From Actinoplanes xinjiangensis (lineage in GTDB: Bacteria; Actinomycetota; Actinomycetes; Mycobacteriales; Micromonosporaceae), in assembly GCF_003148685.1 (NCBI RefSeq), contig NZ_QGGR01000024.1, positions 1 through 64,000 of the forward strand: a stretch of DNA of 64,000 nucleotides. Direction: 5' to 3'. How positions within the stretch are numbered: the stretch's first letter is position 1; each line of letters opens with the position of its first letter. Both the position numbers and the translations under genes were made by a program. The notes beneath the pieces were generated by a model that saw only the letters and a list, made by a program, of their open reading frames with translations, was not told where the DNA came from and did not search any database. This document shows positions 32,787 through 40,895 of the stretch, piece after piece.

Positions 32787-34079
32787 ATGGACGTACTGGT
32801 GCAGAAATATGGCGGTACCTCACTGGGAACACTCGATCGGGTGCGCAACGCCGCCATGCGCATCGGGCAGGCGTGGCGCAGCGGACGATCGGTGGTTGCG
32901 GTCGTTTCCGCGCGGGGCAGCAGGACCGACGATCTGCTGCGGCTGGCCGCTGACATCGGCCCGACGACCCCTTCGCGGGAGCTGGATCAGTTGCTTGCCG
33001 TCGGGGAGTCGGAGTCGGTGGCGATGATGGCCCTCACCCTGCGCGGGCTCGGGGTGCCGGCCAGCTCGCTGACGGGCCACCAGGCCGGAATCAGTACGAC
33101 CGACCGCCATGGCGACGCACTCATATCGACGATCGCGACGGGGCCGGTCCACGCCGTCCTCAGCGAGCGCAGAGTGGCCGTCGTTGCCGGGTTTCAAGGC
33201 GTGAACCGGGCCGGCGACGTCACCACGCTCGGCCGCGGCGGCTCCGATACGACCGCGGTGGCACTCGCAGCGCAACTACGCGCCTCCGCCTGCGAGATCT
33301 ACACCGACGTGGACGGCGTCTTCAGCGCTGATCCGCGCATCATGCCGGCCGCCAGGTGCCTGCGGTGGATTCATCCCGAGGTGATGGCCGAGATGGCGTT
33401 CGCCGGCGCGCGGATCCTGCACACCCGCTGTGTCGAGCTCGCCGCAATGGAAGGAGTCGTGGTGTCGGTCCGAAACGCGATGTCGCAAGCGCCGGGAACG
33501 ATCATCTCCGAGCTGCCGGACGACCGGCCGCTGGAAACTCGACGGGCCGTCGTGGCGGTCGCCCACGACACCGATGTCGCGAGAGTGCTCGTGCACTGCC
33601 GCAACGGCTGTCACGACCTGGCCCCGGAGGTGTTCGAGGCACTGTCCGCCCAAGGCACAGTGGTGGACCTGGTGGCCAGATCGGGACCTCATGAGAAGGA
33701 GTTCCGGATGGGATTCACGATCCGCCGCAGCGAGGTCAGCCGTGTCCGGGACGCGTTGCACAAGGTGGCGGTCGGGTTCGGCGGCGGCGTCCATTTCGAC
33801 GAGAACGTCGGCAAGGTCTCCGTGGTCGGCATGGGGCTGCTCAGCCGACCCGAATACACCGCCAAGCTCATGGCAGCCCTCTCCGCGGCCGACATTCCGA
33901 CAAGCTGGATCTTCACGTCCCAGTCACGGCTGTCGGTCATCGTGCCGCAGGACAGCACGGTCGCCGCCGTCGACGCACTGCATCGTGCGTTCCAGCTCGA
34001 CCGGCAGGAACCCCGCCCACCCGTCCGAAACGGCACGGCGCCGACCTCGGAGCACGTAATCCCGGCTCGAGACAGGTAA
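32787..34079 (+). CDS. Aspartate kinase
   Basis: A 430-residue aspartokinase: KYGGTS at residues 7-12, VVSARGSRTDDLL, GFQGVNRAGDVTTLGRGGSDTTAVALA, and C-terminal ACT-like domains. It makes aspartyl phosphate, the route to aspartate semialdehyde. It heads an operon with GriI-like and GriH-like genes, which condense aspartate semialdehyde with DHAP and cyclise the product to an aminohydroxybenzoate, so it is probably a dedicated precursor enzyme. Feedback residues cannot be judged by eye. It is driven by the promoter region with the duplicated module. No semialdehyde dehydrogenase gene is here; the housekeeping enzyme must serve. Confidence 0.93.
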   Translation: MDVLVQKYGGTSLGTLDRVRNAAMRIGQAWRSGRSVVAVVSARGSRTDDLLRLAADIGPTTPSRELDQLLAVGESESVAMMALTLRGLGVPASSLTGHQAGISTTDRHGDALISTIATGPVHAVLSERRVAVVAGFQGVNRAGDVTTLGRGGSDTTAVALAAQLRASACEIYTDVDGVFSADPRIMPAARCLRWIHPEVMAEMAFAGARILHTRCVELAAMEGVVVSVRNAMSQAPGTIISELPDDRPLETRRAVVAVAHDTDVARVLVHCRNGCHDLAPEVFEALSAQGTVVDLVARSGPHEKEFRMGFTIRRSEVSRVRDALHKVAVGFGGGVHFDENVGKVSVVGMGLLSRPEYTAKLMAALSAADIPTSWIFTSQSRLSVIVPQDSTVAAVDALHRAFQLDRQEPRPPVRNGTAPTSEHVIPARDR

Positions 34080-34086
34080 GGACATC

Positions 34087-34911
34087 ATGGCCCTGCACAA
34101 CGCCTCATTCGCCCGGCGCCTGCGCTTGCGACGCCTGTTTCGTCACGGAGACGGACGGCTGTTCGTGGTGCCCCTGGATCACTCGATCACCAACGGACCA
34201 CTCGGCTGTGGTGACCTCAACGGCTTGGTGGGCCAGCTCACCGGCACCGGAGTCGACGCCGTCGTCCTGCACAAGGGCAGCCTGCGCCACATCGATCCAG
34301 GATGCTTCACCGGAATGTCGCTCATCGTGCATCTGAGTGCCAGCACCCGACATGCCGCGGATCCGAACGCCAAGTACCTCGTCGCGGGAGTCGCGGAGGC
34401 TCTACGGCTGGGCGCCGATGCCGTCAGCGTGCACGTCAACCTCGGTTCCGGCGATGAAGGCCGGCAGATCACCGACCTGGCCGCGGTGTCGGAGGAGTGC
34501 GATCGCTGGCACATGCCACTGCTGGCCATGGTGTACGCCCGCGGACCGAAGATCAGCGACTCGCGGGCGCCGGAACTGGTGGCGCACGCCGCGTCGCTGG
34601 CTGCGGACCTCGGCGCGGACATCGTCAAGACCGACTACGCCGGCACACCGGAGCGGATGGCTGAGGTGGTGCGGCACTGCCCCATTCCGGTCATCGTCGC
34701 CGGCGGACCTCGTGAGGAGCAGACCGACGCTGTCCTCTCGTACGTCTCCGACGCGTTACGCGGCGGGGCCGCCGGAGTCGCCATGGGACGCAACGTCTTC
34801 CAGGCCGATCAGCCTGGCCCGATGGCCACCATGATCGCGCGACTGCTGCACGGCCCGCTACTACCTTCCGGTCGGCGATCACTCGACGACCGGCTCTCCC
34901 TCACCAACTGA
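34087..34911 (+). CDS. GriI-like class I aldolase (DhnA/LsrF/ADH-synthase family)
   Basis: A 274-residue class I aldolase related to archaeal 2-amino-3,7-dideoxy-heptulosonate synthase and to GriI of grixazone biosynthesis. Key segments are VPLDHSITNGPLG at the N-terminus, VSVHVNLGSGDEGRQ, and the Schiff-base lysine in GADIVKTDYAG, followed by PVIVAGGPR. GriI joins DHAP and aspartate semialdehyde into a C7 amino sugar phosphate. AAGGA precedes the ATG, 7 bp after the kinase stop. Together with the next gene it predicts 3-amino-4-hydroxybenzoate or a close isomer. Confidence 0.88.
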   Translation: MALHNASFARRLRLRRLFRHGDGRLFVVPLDHSITNGPLGCGDLNGLVGQLTGTGVDAVVLHKGSLRHIDPGCFTGMSLIVHLSASTRHAADPNAKYLVAGVAEALRLGADAVSVHVNLGSGDEGRQITDLAAVSEECDRWHMPLLAMVYARGPKISDSRAPELVAHAASLAADLGADIVKTDYAGTPERMAEVVRHCPIPVIVAGGPREEQTDAVLSYVSDALRGGAAGVAMGRNVFQADQPGPMATMIARLLHGPLLPSGRRSLDDRLSLTN

Positions 34912-34928
34912 CCTCGCTAGGAGACGTC

Positions 34929-36029
34929 ATGAAGATGTGCTGGGTGGACATCCGCAACGCTGGCGCAGCCGCGGCTGCGATCGCCGAAGAAGCCGTTCAT
35001 CAGCGGGTGGACGCGATCGTGGCGGCCGATCCGGCCGACCTGGAGACGCTTCCCCCGACGGTCAAGAAGATCCTGTTCCCGGCCGGGCCGCTGCCGGAGG
35101 ACCTGGGCACCGCTGCCCTCGTCATCGTCGACCCCGCCCGTCACGGCGATCCCGCCGAACTCGCCATCCGGTACCCCGACGTGGAGTTCGGCCGGTTCGT
35201 CGAGATCGTGGACGCCGCCAGCCTCGAGGAGGCATGCCGGGCGGCGCGGACCGACCGATGGAGCGTCCTGTACTTCCGCGATCCCACCAAGATCCCGCTG
35301 GAGATCGTGCTGGCGGCGGCCGCCCGGGCCGACGGGTCCATCATCACGCAGGTGGCCGACGTCGAGGAGGCGCAGATCGTCTTCGGTGTGCTGGAGCACG
35401 GGTCCGACGGCGTGATGCTCGCCCCAAGGGCCGTCGGCGAGGTCACGGACCTCAAGACATCCGCGGCCGGCAGCCCGGACGATCTTTCGCTGGTCGAGCT
35501 GAGGATCACCGGGATCCGGCGCGCGGGGCTCGGCGATCGGGTATGCGTCGACACCTGCTCCCAGTTCCGTCCGGACGAAGGTATTCTCGTCGGCTCCTTC
35601 TCCCACGGCATGATCCTCTGCTGCAGCGAGACCCACCCGCTGCCGTACATGCCGACGCGGCCCTTCCGGGTCAACGCCGGAGCGCTGCACTCGTACACGC
35701 TGTCCGAGCAGGAGCGCACCAGGTACCTCAGCGAACTCGACGCCGGCGGCAAGGTCCTCGCCGTGGACTCCAAGGGACAGGTCCGGGCCGTCACGGTCGG
35801 CAGGGTCAAGATCGAACGGCGGCCGATGCTCGCGATCGACGCCATCTCCGACTCCGGCGTCGTGGTCAATCTGATCGTCCAGGACGACTGGCACGTACGC
35901 GTGCTCGGGCCCGGCGGTTCGGTACTGAACGTCACGGACCTGACCACCGGCTCGACAGTCCTCGGCTACCTGCCGGTGGAACAGCGGCACGTCGGCTACC
36001 CCATCGAAGAGTTCTGCATCGAGAAGTGA
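34929..36029 (+). CDS. GriH-like 3-dehydroquinate synthase II family enzyme
   Basis: A 366-residue member of the archaeal-type dehydroquinate synthase II family, which includes GriH. Visible features are MKMCWVDIRN at the start, ITQVADVEEAQIVFGVLEHGSDGVMLAP, VCVDTCSQFRPDEGILVGSFSHG and RPFRVNAGALHSYT. GriH converts the GriI product to 3-amino-4-hydroxybenzoic acid. AGGAGA precedes the ATG. It is the third gene of the operon and its stop overlaps a possible GTG start of the amidohydrolase. The exact hydroxylation pattern of the product cannot be read from sequence. Confidence 0.88.
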   Translation: MKMCWVDIRNAGAAAAAIAEEAVHQRVDAIVAADPADLETLPPTVKKILFPAGPLPEDLGTAALVIVDPARHGDPAELAIRYPDVEFGRFVEIVDAASLEEACRAARTDRWSVLYFRDPTKIPLEIVLAAAARADGSIITQVADVEEAQIVFGVLEHGSDGVMLAPRAVGEVTDLKTSAAGSPDDLSLVELRITGIRRAGLGDRVCVDTCSQFRPDEGILVGSFSHGMILCCSETHPLPYMPTRPFRVNAGALHSYTLSEQERTRYLSELDAGGKVLAVDSKGQVRAVTVGRVKIERRPMLAIDAISDSGVVVNLIVQDDWHVRVLGPGGSVLNVTDLTTGSTVLGYLPVEQRHVGYPIEEFCIEK

Positions 36030-36040
36030 ACGGTGACCCG

Positions 36041-36802
36041 ATGATCGGGCAATCCGTCTTCGATTTCCACATTCGTCTCGTGCCCCGGCCCGGGGCCCGA
36101 GAGCAGCTGCTCACCATGCTGGACGAGTGCCGGCTGGAAAGGGCGGTGGTCTGCGCGGGCGGCACCATCGACCTGGAGCGGTTGTCGCGTCAGCTGATCA
36201 TCGGCGGGCATGTCGAGACCGACGCCGACAACCTCGCGGTCCTGCGTGCCTGCAAGGGCACCGACGGGCGCCTGGTGCCGTTCTACTTCGCCAACCCGCA
36301 CCGCGAACCCGGCGTGTACCGGGAGGTGGCGGCCGAGTTCCGTGGTCTGGAGGTCTCGCCCGCGGTACACGGTGTCGCCCTGACCGACCCGCGGGTCGTG
36401 GCTCTGGTCGAGGTCGCCGCCGCCGTCGGTCACCCGGTGTACGTCGTGTGCCTCGACCGTCCCGGCGCCGGGGTCGCCGACCTCGTCACGCTGGCCCGCC
36501 GGTTCCCGGAAACGAGATTCGTCCTCGGGCACTGCGGCATCGGCAACATCGACCTCTACGCCCTCGAGCTCATCGAAGACGTGCCGACCGTCTTGCTGGA
36601 GACCTCCGGTGGTTACACCTGCGTGACCGAAGCGGCATTGCGCCGTCTCGGCGCTGATCGGGTGGTGTTCGGCTCGGAGTACCCGCTCCAGCATCCGACC
36701 GTCGAATTGGCGAAGTACGAGTCCCTGCGAATAGCGCCATCGCAGTGGCGGCAGGTCGCCTGGGACAACGCTCACCGACTGATAGGGGAAGGGAAGCCAT
36801 GA
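36041..36802 (+). CDS. Amidohydrolase-2 family TIM-barrel protein
   Basis: A 253-residue metal-dependent hydrolase or decarboxylase of the Amidohydro_2 type. The N-terminal HxH is altered (FDFHIRL has only one His), the barrel strand LGHCGIGN supplies a His, and GSEYPLQHP carries a terminal acidic position. Relatives close benzoxazole rings (BomN, NatAM) or decarboxylate aromatic acids. The neighbouring acid ligase fits either role: ring closure of an ortho-aminophenol amide, or decarboxylation of an aminobenzoate. ATG 36041 is chosen; GTG 36026, overlapping the previous stop, is in frame. It overlaps the ligase gene by ATGA. Confidence 0.75.
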   Translation: MIGQSVFDFHIRLVPRPGAREQLLTMLDECRLERAVVCAGGTIDLERLSRQLIIGGHVETDADNLAVLRACKGTDGRLVPFYFANPHREPGVYREVAAEFRGLEVSPAVHGVALTDPRVVALVEVAAAVGHPVYVVCLDRPGAGVADLVTLARRFPETRFVLGHCGIGNIDLYALELIEDVPTVLLETSGGYTCVTEAALRRLGADRVVFGSEYPLQHPTVELAKYESLRIAPSQWRQVAWDNAHRLIGEGKP

Positions 36803-38115
36803 ACAGCGCGAGTTCCGGTCTGCCTCAGCTGGGTCAGTGGAACAGCCTGGACGACGTCCAGGCATTGCAGGAGAAGCAGCTGCCGCAGACCGTCTCCTGG
36901 GCGGCCCGCTCGCCGTTCTACCGCAGCCGGCTGAACGCGACCGCGCTGCCCGCGACCGTCGCGGACCTCGCCGGCCTTCCACTGACCACCAAGCAGGACC
37001 TGCGCGACAACTACCCCTTCGGCATGCTCGCCGTGCCCAAGGAACGCCTCGCGACGTACCACGAGTCCAGCGGGACAGCTGGCCGGCCCACGCCGTCGTA
37101 CTACACCGCCGAGGACTGGACCGATCTGGCCGAGCGCTTCGCCCGCAAGTGGATCGGCATGTCCGAACGCGACATCCTCCTCGTTCGCACGCCGTATGCG
37201 CTCATGCTCAGCGGCCACCTCGCACAGGCCGCCGGCCGGCTGTGCGGTGCCACGGTCGTCCCCGGCGACAACCGGTCGCTCGCGATGCCCTACGCCCGTG
37301 TGGTCCGGGTCCTGCACGACCTGGAGGTGACGCTGACATGGGCCGTGGCGACCGAGTATCTGCTCTGGGCCGCTGCTGCCGCCGCCGTCGGGCATCGGCC
37401 TGACACCGATTTCCCCGGCCTGCGGGCGCTGTTCACCGGGGGCGAACCCCTCACCGATGCCCGGCGGCGGCGCATCAGCCGCATCTGGGGCGTGCCGGTC
37501 GTCGAGGAGTACGGCTCCACCGAGACCGGCAGCCTGGCCGGCGAATGCCCGCACGGGCGGCTGCACCTGTGGTCCGATCGGGCCTTGTTCGAGGTGTACG
37601 ACCCGGCCAGCGGTACGGTTCGCGCCGACGGCGACGGGCAGCTTGTCGTCACCCCCTTGTACCGCGAGGCGATGCCTCTGCTGCGGTACAACCTCGAGGA
37701 CGACGTGTCGGTGTCGTATGGCGACTGTGACTGTGGCTGGGCTTTGCCGACGGTGAAGGTGTACGGCCGTGCGGGGTTCGGGCATCAGGTCGGCGCGGCG
37801 ACCGTCACCCAGCACCAGCTGGAGGAACTCGTCTATTCGCTGCCGGACTCCTTCGGCGTGCTGTTCTGGCGTGCCCGCGCCGAGCCGGTGGTCCTGCGCG
37901 TGGAGATTGAGGTGGACCACGCTCATCGGGAGGCGGCCCAGGCACAGTTGCAGTCCTCCATCCGGGCGACGTTCGGCATCGACAGCGAAGTTGTCGGGCT
38001 GCCGCCGGGAGGCCTCGTGCCGGAGACGGTGCTCACCTCGATGGCCGACGTGGTCAAGCCGCGCAGCCTGTTCGGTCCGGACGAGGACTGGAACAAGGCC
38101 CTGCTCTATTACTGA
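36799..38115 (+). CDS. PaaK-like aryl-acid AMP/CoA ligase
   Basis: A 438-residue adenylate-forming enzyme of the phenylacetate-CoA ligase branch. The P-loop is ESSGTAGRPT, the A5-like segment EEYGSTETG and the hinge region DDVSVSY. It would activate an aromatic acid, most plausibly 3-hydroxyanthranilate or 3-amino-4-hydroxybenzoate, as adenylate or CoA ester for amide formation. GGGAAGGGAAG lies before the ATG, which overlaps the amidohydrolase stop. No carrier protein or NRPS condensation gene is present, so coupling must be direct or through CoA. Confidence 0.88.
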   Translation: MNSASSGLPQLGQWNSLDDVQALQEKQLPQTVSWAARSPFYRSRLNATALPATVADLAGLPLTTKQDLRDNYPFGMLAVPKERLATYHESSGTAGRPTPSYYTAEDWTDLAERFARKWIGMSERDILLVRTPYALMLSGHLAQAAGRLCGATVVPGDNRSLAMPYARVVRVLHDLEVTLTWAVATEYLLWAAAAAAVGHRPDTDFPGLRALFTGGEPLTDARRRRISRIWGVPVVEEYGSTETGSLAGECPHGRLHLWSDRALFEVYDPASGTVRADGDGQLVVTPLYREAMPLLRYNLEDDVSVSYGDCDCGWALPTVKVYGRAGFGHQVGAATVTQHQLEELVYSLPDSFGVLFWRARAEPVVLRVEIEVDHAHREAAQAQLQSSIRATFGIDSEVVGLPPGGLVPETVLTSMADVVKPRSLFGPDEDWNKALLYY

Positions 38116-38155
38116 CCGCCCGGCCAGCTGATGCCTGACTACTGATTGGTTCGAC

Positions 38156-39358
38156 ATGCCGCAGATGACCGTGGCCGTCGTAGGAGCCGGGATCGCCGGT
38201 CTCACGCTGGCCGCCGCACTTCGCCGGGCCGACATCGACGTTCACGTCTACGAGAGGGCACCGCAGCTGTCCGAGGTCGGCGCGGGTGTGCAGCTGGCAC
38301 CTAACGCGACCCGGCTGCTGCACCGGCTGGGTCTCGGTGCTCGGCTACGCGAGATATCGGTCGCTCCGGAGGCGATCGAGATTCACCGCTGGGACGACGG
38401 TGCGTTGCTGCAGCGGACACTGCTCGGTGAGAGGTGTCGCCGCCGATTCGGGGCACCGTACTACACCGTGCACCGGGCCGACCTGCACAGCGCCCTGCTG
38501 TCGCTGGTGCCGTCCGGCCGCGTGCATCTTGCCGCCCGGTGCACCGCTGTGAGTCAGACCGCCGACGCGGCGCGGCTGCATCTGGCCGACGGTACGACGG
38601 TCGAGGCGGACCTGGTAGTGGGCGCCGACGGGATCCACTCGGTCGTCCGGGACGCGCTGGTCCCCGACCGGCCGCGGTATTCCGGGCAGACCATCTACCG
38701 CGGACTCGTGCCGGCCGAACGTGTGCCGTACCTGCTCGTGAGACCACGGGTGCGGTTGTGGTTCGGGCCTGGCCGGCACTGCGTCTGCTATCCGGTGTCA
38801 TCGGGGAGGCAGGTGAGCTTCGGGGCGACCGTCGCCGCCTCGGACTGGCAGCAGGAGTCCTGGTCGGCCCGGGGCAGCGTTGACGATCTGATGCAGGCTT
38901 ACACGGGCTGGCACGAGGATGTGACCCGGCTGATCGGCGCGGCAGAGGTCGTCAGCCGGTGGGCTCTGCACGACCGGGACAGCATCAGCGTGCTCGCCCA
39001 CGGCCGGGTGACCCTGGTCGGCGACGCAGCGCATCCCATGCTGCCGTTCCGTGCCCAGGGCGCCAACCAGGCGATAGAGGATGCGGCCGCGCTCGCCGGC
39101 TGCCTCGCCGGCGCGGGTTCCAAGGGCATCGCCGCCGCGCTGCGCCATTACGAGCGGGTCCGGCTGCCACGCACGAGTCGGCTTCAGCAGGAGTCCCGGG
39201 ACAGCGTACGAACGTTCCATCTGGCTGACGGCGCGGCACAGCAGGACCGTGACGCGGCAGGCTCCGTCACGGCCGGACCGGACCCCGACGACTGGCTGTT
39301 CGGCTATGACGCCGAACAGGCCGTCGCCGTGCGGACCACCGCTGAAACGCCTGTCTGA
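38156..39358 (+). CDS. Salicylate-hydroxylase-like flavin monooxygenase
   Basis: A 400-residue class A flavin monooxygenase. FAD motifs are GAGIAG at residues 9-14, the DG motif VVGADGIHSVVRD and the GD motif LVGDAAHPMLPFRAQGANQAIEDA. The Pro-Phe-x-x-Q-G loop is typical of salicylate and 6-hydroxynicotinate monooxygenases, which hydroxylate with loss of CO2. Acting on 3-amino-4-hydroxybenzoate it would give an aminohydroquinone, a precursor of an aminobenzoquinone. It is in the aromatic operon between the ligase and the EntA-like dehydrogenase. The upstream ribosome site is weak. Confidence 0.88.
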   Translation: MPQMTVAVVGAGIAGLTLAAALRRADIDVHVYERAPQLSEVGAGVQLAPNATRLLHRLGLGARLREISVAPEAIEIHRWDDGALLQRTLLGERCRRRFGAPYYTVHRADLHSALLSLVPSGRVHLAARCTAVSQTADAARLHLADGTTVEADLVVGADGIHSVVRDALVPDRPRYSGQTIYRGLVPAERVPYLLVRPRVRLWFGPGRHCVCYPVSSGRQVSFGATVAASDWQQESWSARGSVDDLMQAYTGWHEDVTRLIGAAEVVSRWALHDRDSISVLAHGRVTLVGDAAHPMLPFRAQGANQAIEDAAALAGCLAGAGSKGIAAALRHYERVRLPRTSRLQQESRDSVRTFHLADGAAQQDRDAAGSVTAGPDPDDWLFGYDAEQAVAVRTTAETPV

Positions 39359-39390
39359 CCGGTCACTGTTCGACGAGCGGGGGAGAACCG

Positions 39391-40176
39391 ATGGAACTGT
39401 CCGGCATCGAGTCCAAGGTCGCGCTGATCACCGGTGCGGCACAGGGCATCGGAGCGGAGGTGGCGCACACCCTGGCGCTCGCCGGTGCCCATGTCGCGCT
39501 GGCGGACACCAACGCCGAGCGGCTGACCACCGCCGTCGCCAAGATCGAGGCCGCTGGTCTGTCGGCCAGCGGGCATCCGGTCGATGTGCGCGACAGCGAC
39601 GCTGTCGAGGCCCTGGCCCAGCAGGTGGAGGCCGAGCACGGTCCGATCGACATCCTCGTCAATGCGGCCGGTGTGCTGCGTACCGGACGCGCGGTTGACC
39701 TGGCCGACCAGCACTGGAACGAAGTGTTCGCCGTCAACGCCACCGGTGTTTTCCACGTCAGCCGGGCGGTGGCCCGCCGGATGCTCTCCCGCCGGCGTGG
39801 CGCGATCGTCACCGTGGCCTCCAACGCCGGCGGGGTGCCCCGGGTGGACATGGCCGCCTACGCCGCGTCGAAGGCGGCGTCCGCGCACTTCACCCGCTGT
39901 CTGGGGCTGGAGCTCGCTCCGTCCGGCATCCGGTGCAATGTCGTGTCACCCGGCTCGACCGACACCCCGATGCTGCGTTCGATGCTCGGCGAGCTGACAG
40001 ACCCGGCAATCCTGATCACCGGCTCGGCCGAGGCGTACAAGATCGCGATCCCGCTCGGCAAACTCGCACAACCCTCGGACGTTGCCGCGGCGGTGGCGTT
40101 CCTGGTGTCCGATCAGGCCGGCCACATCACGATGCACGACATGTACATCGACGGCGGCGCCGCGCTGCATGTGTGA
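39391..40176 (+). CDS. EntA/DhbA-like 2,3-dihydro-2,3-dihydroxybenzoate dehydrogenase-type SDR
   Basis: A 261-residue short-chain dehydrogenase with NAD motif ITGAAQGIGAE, NAAGVLR, and the active-site YAASKAA (Tyr-x3-Lys). The C-terminal end, PLGKLAQPSDVAAAV...HITMHDMYIDGGAALHV, is diagnostic of the EntA group. It should aromatise the dihydro-hydroxyanthranilate made by the next gene to 3-hydroxyanthranilate, as inferred for dibenzodiazepinone and benzoxazole pathways. GGGGAG precedes the ATG. It could also act on dihydroxybenzoate. Confidence 0.9.
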   Translation: MELSGIESKVALITGAAQGIGAEVAHTLALAGAHVALADTNAERLTTAVAKIEAAGLSASGHPVDVRDSDAVEALAQQVEAEHGPIDILVNAAGVLRTGRAVDLADQHWNEVFAVNATGVFHVSRAVARRMLSRRRGAIVTVASNAGGVPRVDMAAYAASKAASAHFTRCLGLELAPSGIRCNVVSPGSTDTPMLRSMLGELTDPAILITGSAEAYKIAIPLGKLAQPSDVAAAVAFLVSDQAGHITMHDMYIDGGAALHV

Positions 40177-40220
40177 CGTCCCGGCCGCAACGATCCCCCA
40201 CGGGGAACAGGAGACAATCG

Positions 40221-40895
40221 ATGCCGCTCAACAGGATCCCGTCGTACCGCATGCCCCACGACGAAGATCTGCCGTCCGCCGAGGTGTCGTGGCGCCCGAA
40301 TCCCAGCCGGGCCGTCGTGCTCGTCCACGACATGCAGCAGTATTTCCTCAGGCCGTTCGCCGCCGGGCGATCTCCACGGACGGAGCTGGTCTCCAACACC
40401 GCAGCTCTGCTCGCGGCGGCACGTGCGGCCGGGGTGCCGGTGCTGTACACCGCGCAACCAGGCAGCATGAGCCGTGAGGACCGCGGACTGCTGTTCGACT
40501 TCTGGGGTCCTGGGATGAGTGCCGACGACACCGACCGCGGCATCGTCGACGACATCGCACCGCTGCCCGGCGAGAAGATCTTGACCAAGTGGCGGTACAG
40601 CGCCTTCTACCGCAGCGACCTGGAGACCTGGATGCGCGCGGCCGACCGCGATCAGCTCATCGTCTGTGGGGTCTATGCCCATGTCGGGTGTCTGGCCACC
40701 GTCTGCGACGCGTTCCACCGTGACATCGAGCCGTTCCTGGTGGCCGACGCGATCGCCGACTTCTCGCTGGAGCACCACCTGATGGCGCTGCGTTACGCGG
40801 CCGGCCGGTGCGCGGTACCGCTGACCACGGCCTCAACGTCCCAGGCGCTGGCGCGTCAGCCGGCCACGTCCATCACGTCGTCGGCAAGCGAATAG
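40221..40895 (+). CDS. PhzD-like isochorismatase
   Basis: A 224-residue isochorismatase. Catalytic residues of PhzD are seen: Asp in VLVHDMQQYF, Lys in LTKWRYSAF, and the GVYAHVGCLATVCDAFHRDIEPFLVADAIADFS block that is almost a PhzD signature. It hydrolyses ADIC to 2,3-dihydro-3-hydroxyanthranilate. It lacks the C-terminal aryl carrier domain of EntB. CAGGAGA precedes the ATG. Its 3' end overlaps the convergent LuxR gene by 40 bp. Confidence 0.92.
   Translation: MPLNRIPSYRMPHDEDLPSAEVSWRPNPSRAVVLVHDMQQYFLRPFAAGRSPRTELVSNTAALLAAARAAGVPVLYTAQPGSMSREDRGLLFDFWGPGMSADDTDRGIVDDIAPLPGEKILTKWRYSAFYRSDLETWMRAADRDQLIVCGVYAHVGCLATVCDAFHRDIEPFLVADAIADFSLEHHLMALRYAAGRCAVPLTTASTSQALARQPATSITSSASE

Noticed and set aside
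27501..40895. Phenazine biosynthesis cluster
   Set aside because: PhzE-, PhzD- and PhzC-type genes are present, but PhzF, PhzA/B and PhzG are absent, and an EntA-like dehydrogenase diverts the intermediate to 3-hydroxyanthranilate.
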